In this document: positions 60,985 to 64,000 of the stretch, piece by piece
Layout of the letters: every line of letters begins with the position of its first letter
How positions within the stretch are numbered: the first letter of the stretch is position 1
DNA from: Amycolatopsis palatopharyngis
GTDB taxonomy: Bacteria > Actinomycetota > Actinomycetes > Mycobacteriales > Pseudonocardiaceae
Assembly (NCBI RefSeq): GCF_003385185.1
Contig: NZ_PQHZ01000008.1
Coordinates: 124,001 to 188,000, forward strand
Reading direction: 5' to 3'
Length of the DNA stretch: 64,000 nt
Notes under the pieces: generated by a model
The model's input: only the letters and a program-made list of their open reading frames with translations
The model's database searches: none
What the model was told of the DNA's origin: nothing
Made by a program: the position numbers and the translations under genes

Positions 60985-61830
60985 CTAACGAAACGCCTCG
61001 ACGTTGTCCTTTGCCCACTTCGCGTAGGTCTTCCCCGGCCGCCCGATCAGCTTCTCGACGACTCCGGTGGGCACCTGCGGATGGGCTGCCGTCTCGGCGA
61101 ACCCGTCGTGCAGCCAATCGGCGATGTCCGCGGGCACACCAGCGGACACCCACTCCCGCACTGCCTGCGCCCGGCTGAGCTCGTGGAACCGCACCGGCCT
61201 GCCCAGTGCCGCGCCGATGGCCTCAACCTGTTCGATCTGGGTGATCGCCTCTGGGCCACTCAAGGTGTACTTGGCTCCGACATGCCCGTCCTCGACGAGG
61301 ACGCGCGCCGCCACCGCCGCGATATCGCTCAGATCGATCGGCGTCTGGGTGGCATCGCCGTAGGCAGCACGAACGACGCCCTCGGTTCGAATGGCCTCCG
61401 CCCAGCCGAGTGTGTTGTTCATGAACACGCCGGGCCGCAGATGCGTCCACTCGAAGCCCGCTGCCTCGACCGCACGCTCCACGATCGCGAAGTCAACCCC
61501 GCTGGAACCCGGCCGCGGTTCTTCGTCGGCGTTGCTGCCGGAGAGCACCACCACCCTGCGCACACCGGCCTGCCTGGCGAGTTCGGTGAACTCGTGCACG
61601 GTCGCGGCCAACGGCGCGAGGTAGACGCTTTCGACGCCGGCGAGCGCCGCGGGCAGCGTTTCCGGCCTGCCGAGATACCCCTTCACCACCTCGGCCTCCT
61701 CTGGCAGGGCCGCCTTCCGTGGACTGACGGTCAGCGCGCGTACCGGTGTCCCCAGTTCCACCAACTCGTCGACCACCAGCCTGCCGACGTTTCCTGTCGC
61801 TCCCGTGACCAGAACCGGCACAGTTGTCAC
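60985..61830 (-). CDS. NmrA-like NAD(P)-binding protein
   Basis: A 281-residue atypical SDR protein. Cofactor fold PVLVTGATGNVGRLVVDELVELG (residues 5-27), RRVVVLSGSNADEE (about 92-105) and a C-terminal helical end (GKTYAKWAKDNVEAFR). Members use NADPH for quinone or redox-linked reactions, or sense redox state. Divergent from a TetR regulator with a shared operator at 61842-61877, so it is likely induced by the regulator's ligand. Confidence 0.88.
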   Translation of the reverse strand: MTTVPVLVTGATGNVGRLVVDELVELGTPVRALTVSPRKAALPEEAEVVKGYLGRPETLPAALAGVESVYLAPLAATVHEFTELARQAGVRRVVVLSGSNADEEPRPGSSGVDFAIVERAVEAAGFEWTHLRPGVFMNNTLGWAEAIRTEGVVRAAYGDATQTPIDLSDIAAVAARVLVEDGHVGAKYTLSGPEAITQIEQVEAIGAALGRPVRFHELSRAQAVREWVSAGVPADIADWLHDGFAETAAHPQVPTGVVEKLIGRPGKTYAKWAKDNVEAFR

Positions 61831-61841
61831 CCACCCCTTGT

Positions 61842-61877
61842 CGTATGCCGTACGAGATTAAAATCGTACAGCATACG
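61842..61877. promoter_or_regulatory. TetR-type operator
   Basis: CGTATGCCGTACGA (61842-61855) and TCGTACAGCATACG (61864-61877) are inverted copies matching at 13 of 14 bases around an 8-base AT-rich centre. It lies in the 105 bp between the divergent NmrA-like and TetR genes, 58 bp from the regulator start and 11 bp from the NmrA start. It likely covers both promoters. Confidence 0.8.
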
Positions 61878-61935
61878 GGAATGTAGGATCCAGTTTTGTG
61901 ACGAACAGTGACCAAGCGCAGGGCGGAAGGCGACG

Positions 61936-62712
61936 ATGACGATCGAGCACAGCGGCGGGGGCGACCCGGATCGCAGTCTCGCGCTGCTCTGGCGCGATCG
62001 GAGTACCCAGCCCGAACCGGTTCGCGGCCGGCGACCGACCCTGACCGTCGACCGGATCGTGGCCTCGGCCATCGCGGTGGCCGACAGCGAAGGACTCACG
62101 GCGGCCTCGATGCATCGCGTCGCGAAGGAACTCGGGGCCGGAACGATGACGCTCTACACCTACGTTCCCGCGAAGAACGAGTTGCTCGACCTGATGGTCG
62201 ACGCGGTACTCAGCGAGCGGCAGTTCCCCGCACCGAACGAGCCTCGGCCCTCGAGCTGGCGGGCCCAGGTGCAGCTCTACTCCGAACGGACCCGTGCGAT
62301 GTACCGCCGCCACCCCTGGTTGCGGCAGGTATCCACCGTCCGGCCCGCCCTGGGGCCCGGGGTGATGGCCGGCGACGAGTACTTACTGTCCACTGTGTCC
62401 GGTTTGGGGCTGCCCCCGCGACAGCTCGCCGCCGCGGCGAGCAGTATCGGCACCTTCGTCGACGCACACGCCGCGATCGAGGCCGACAACGCGTACCTCG
62501 TGCGCGTCACGGGCGAGACAGAGGACACGTGGTGGCAACAACGGATGTCGTTCTGGGAGAACTACTTCGACACCGAACGTCACCCCACCATGGTCGAGGT
62601 CTGGAACGGGGGTGGCTTCGAGGCCAGCGCCGTCGACCAGGCAGCGGAGGCCTACGAGTTCGGCCTGAACCGCCTACTCGACGGCATCGAAGCAGCCGCA
62701 GCCAAGCACTGA
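61936..62712 (+). CDS. TetR/AcrR-family regulator
   Basis: A 258-residue regulator. N-terminal helix-turn-helix: LTVDRIVASAIAVADSEGLTAASMHRVAKELGAGTMTLYTYVPAKNELLDLMVDAVL (about 36-92). The ligand-binding part from about residue 100 resembles the TetR_C_1 group (WLRQVSTVRPALGPGVMAGDEY). ATG 61936 lies after a GGCGACG run. It is divergent from the NmrA-like gene, with a shared operator, and is followed 15 bp later by a 21-bp tandem repeat array. Confidence 0.9.
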   Translation: MTIEHSGGGDPDRSLALLWRDRSTQPEPVRGRRPTLTVDRIVASAIAVADSEGLTAASMHRVAKELGAGTMTLYTYVPAKNELLDLMVDAVLSERQFPAPNEPRPSSWRAQVQLYSERTRAMYRRHPWLRQVSTVRPALGPGVMAGDEYLLSTVSGLGLPPRQLAAAASSIGTFVDAHAAIEADNAYLVRVTGETEDTWWQQRMSFWENYFDTERHPTMVEVWNGGGFEASAVDQAAEAYEFGLNRLLDGIEAAAAKH

Positions 62713-62727
62713 CCCCCGCCCGACCCC

Positions 62728-62811
62728 GAGTTTGCAGTTTCGACGCCCGAGTTTGCAGTTTCAGTGCCCGAGTTGGCAGTTTCCGTGGCCGAGTTTGCAG
62801 TTCACCTCCTT
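62728..62811. repeat. Tandem array of four 21-bp units, core GAGTTTGCAGTTTC
   Basis: Units begin at 62728, 62749, 62770 and 62791. Each starts GAGTTTGCAGTTT (unit 3 has GAGTTGGCAGTTT) followed by variable bases; the period is exactly 21. The array starts 15 bp after the TetR stop. The period and the AGTTTGCAG core match the array at 59725. The rest of 62713-63151 holds only a small possible gene. Confidence 0.9.
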
Positions 62812-62984
62812 TCCGTTCGACCGTGCCGCTCCGGCGGGGGCCTCCCGGAGTCCTGGCCTGACCGGCCTCGGCCAACTTCCCCGACCGGAGCCAGGCTCCG
62901 GCGCCATCCAGGCGCGCGCGTTCGCCCGCGTTTCCGCCTGAGAGAACAGGTTTGTGCCCCGCCTGCGCGAGGTACACCCAGATC

Positions 62985-63098
62985 ATGTGGGCCGCGTTGA
63001 TGCTTCCGGTGATCCTGATGGGGACGATGCTGATCATGCAGTGGCTGGAAAGTCGCATGGTCGGCACCTCCGCACGGACACCGCTGCATGATCGCTGA
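62985..63098 (+). CDS. Possible 37-residue small membrane protein
   Basis: The short frame reads MWAALMLPVILMGTMLIMQW followed by LESRMVGTSARTPLHDR: one hydrophobic helix (residues 1-20) then a basic tail, a common plan for small actinobacterial membrane proteins. A GAGG lies 12 bases upstream of the ATG. It precedes the FGGY kinase gene by 53 bp. A frame starting earlier at TTG 62952 would add a CxxC (CPAC) before the helix. Low confidence because of length. Confidence 0.4.
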   Translation: MWAALMLPVILMGTMLIMQWLESRMVGTSARTPLHDR

Positions 63099-63151
63099 CC
63101 GCGCCGCGCGCCACACCTGTGTACGGTCGCCGGGGTGTGGGAGGAAGTCCG

Positions 63152-64000
63152 GTGACGGTTCTCGGGGTGGACATCGGGACGTCGAGCAGCAAGGGCGTGC
63201 TCGTCGGCCAGGACGGGGCGGTGCTCGCCACCGCGGTGCGTGATCACACGGTGGACCGGCCTGAGCCCGGCCACGTCGAGATGGACGCCGAGATCTGGTG
63301 GGCGCGGTTCGTCGCCATCACCAGAGAGCTGCTCCAAAAGACGGACTCCGGCGGCACGGCTGCCAGCGTCGACGCCGTCGGGGTCAGCGGCATGGGCCCG
63401 TGTGTCCTGCTGGCCGACGCAGCAGGCACCCCGCTGCGCCCGGCGATCCTCTACGGCGTCGACACCCGCGCCACCGCGCAGATCGCCAAGATCGACACGG
63501 AGCTTGGCCGCGAGGAGATCCTGCACCGTTGCGGGAGTGTGCTGTCCACCCAGGCCGTCGGCCCGAAGATCGCCTGGGTCGCCGAACACGAGCCCGAGGT
63601 GGCGGCGCGGGCGACACACCTGTTCACCGCAAGCTCCTTCCTGGTCCATCGGCTCACCGGCGAGTACGTGCTCGACCAGCACACGGCGAGCCAGGCCGTG
63701 CCGCTCTACGACTCGCTCGCCCAGGACTGGTACGCCCCGTGGGCGGAGCACGTCGCGCCGGGGATCGAGCTGCCGCCACTGCGCTGGCCGGGCGACATCG
63801 CAGGCCGGGTGACGTCCGCCGCGGCCGCGGCCACCGGGCTGCGCGCCGGGGTTCCGGTCATCGCCGGGACGGTGGACGCGTGGTCGGAGGCGGTCAGTGT
63901 CGGCGCCCAGAACACCGGCGACCTGATGCTGATGTACGGAACCACCATGTTCCTGATCAACACGGTGGCCGAGCGGATGCTGGTGCCGCAGCTGTGGAGC
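63152..64000 (+). CDS. FGGY-family carbohydrate kinase, N-terminal part (window edge)
   Basis: The first 283 residues of an ATP-dependent sugar kinase. Phosphate-1 motif VLGVDIGTSSSKGVLVG (about 3-19), WWARFVAITRELL, VGVSGMGPCVLLADAAG, and later AGVPVIAGTVDAWSEAVSVGA with the catalytic Asp, MLMYGTTMFL (phosphate-2). GTG 63152 has GGGAGGAAG upstream. It looks like a xylulokinase-type enzyme, but the substrate may be another ketose or polyol; the C-terminal half is outside the window. Confidence 0.9.
   Translation, partial: MTVLGVDIGTSSSKGVLVGQDGAVLATAVRDHTVDRPEPGHVEMDAEIWWARFVAITRELLQKTDSGGTAASVDAVGVSGMGPCVLLADAAGTPLRPAILYGVDTRATAQIAKIDTELGREEILHRCGSVLSTQAVGPKIAWVAEHEPEVAARATHLFTASSFLVHRLTGEYVLDQHTASQAVPLYDSLAQDWYAPWAEHVAPGIELPPLRWPGDIAGRVTSAAAAATGLRAGVPVIAGTVDAWSEAVSVGAQNTGDLMLMYGTTMFLINTVAERMLVPQLWS

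Noticed and set aside
59725..62811. CRISPR array
   Set aside because: The repeats are head-to-tail with no unique spacers between units, and no cas genes are nearby.

Overview
The window is high-GC DNA (G/C-rich third codon positions, many GTG starts, frequent 4-base GTGA/ATGA stop-start overlaps) from an actinomycete. WhiB, GAF-ANTAR, DUF222-HNH, DUF3040, DUF6292-like and DUF8129-like proteins and a DasR-type site before a chitinase point to a mycelial actinobacterium, most likely Pseudonocardiaceae (inference from gene content; no search was run). No rRNA, tRNA, CRISPR, phage or complete IS element was seen.

Layout. 1-3.8 kb: a topoisomerase IV pair (parC cut by the left edge, parE). 4-10.6 kb: DUF3040 protein, P450, a HemK-like methyltransferase overlapping a CDGSH protein, a decayed LuxR-type regulator tail, and a tightly overlapping operon of FAD-Rieske oxidoreductase, GCS2-type ligase and haem-oxygenase-like diiron protein. 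10.7-14 kb: ATP-grasp ligase directly abutting an S15/CocE hydrolase. 14-16.7 kb: DUF222-HNH gene bordered by related palindromes, an arginase-family protein, a YnfA protein. 16.9-23 kb: SulP transporter, then an arsenic-type cluster (flavoprotein, MFS exporter, flavin monooxygenase) divergent from an ArsR-GNAT fusion across a strong inverted-repeat operator.

23-42 kb is the most coherent block, a sulfonate (taurine) catabolic island: LysR and TauZ/YeiH-type exporter, MocR regulator, Na+/solute symporter and amidohydrolase, then taurine-pyruvate aminotransferase, alanine dehydrogenase and phosphotransacetylase, then an IclR-CobS-like-CobT-like operon divergent from sulfoacetaldehyde acetyltransferase (xsc), then an APC permease. 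Read as a pathway: uptake, possibly release of taurine from a conjugate, transamination to sulfoacetaldehyde with alanine dehydrogenase regenerating pyruvate, Xsc cleavage to acetyl phosphate and sulfite, Pta to acetyl-CoA, and sulfite/sulfate export. Three promoters in the island share a conserved long operator-like element, and the IclR operon carries a MoxR-type AAA/VWA pair that looks like an enzyme activase.

42-54 kb: small housekeeping and regulatory genes (metallophosphoesterase, BON, nucleotidyltransferase, SDR, PhoU, STAS, WhiB, transketolase, GAF-ANTAR, alpha/beta hydrolase, MerR, arginase-family, VOC) plus short proteins. 54.8-64 kb: secreted CBM2-FnIII-GH18 chitinase, membrane protein, AGCS symporter, GH43 enzyme, NmrA-type protein with a divergent TetR regulator, and the start of an FGGY kinase. 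Two separate 21-bp tandem-repeat arrays with the same core lie downstream of the AGCS and TetR genes.
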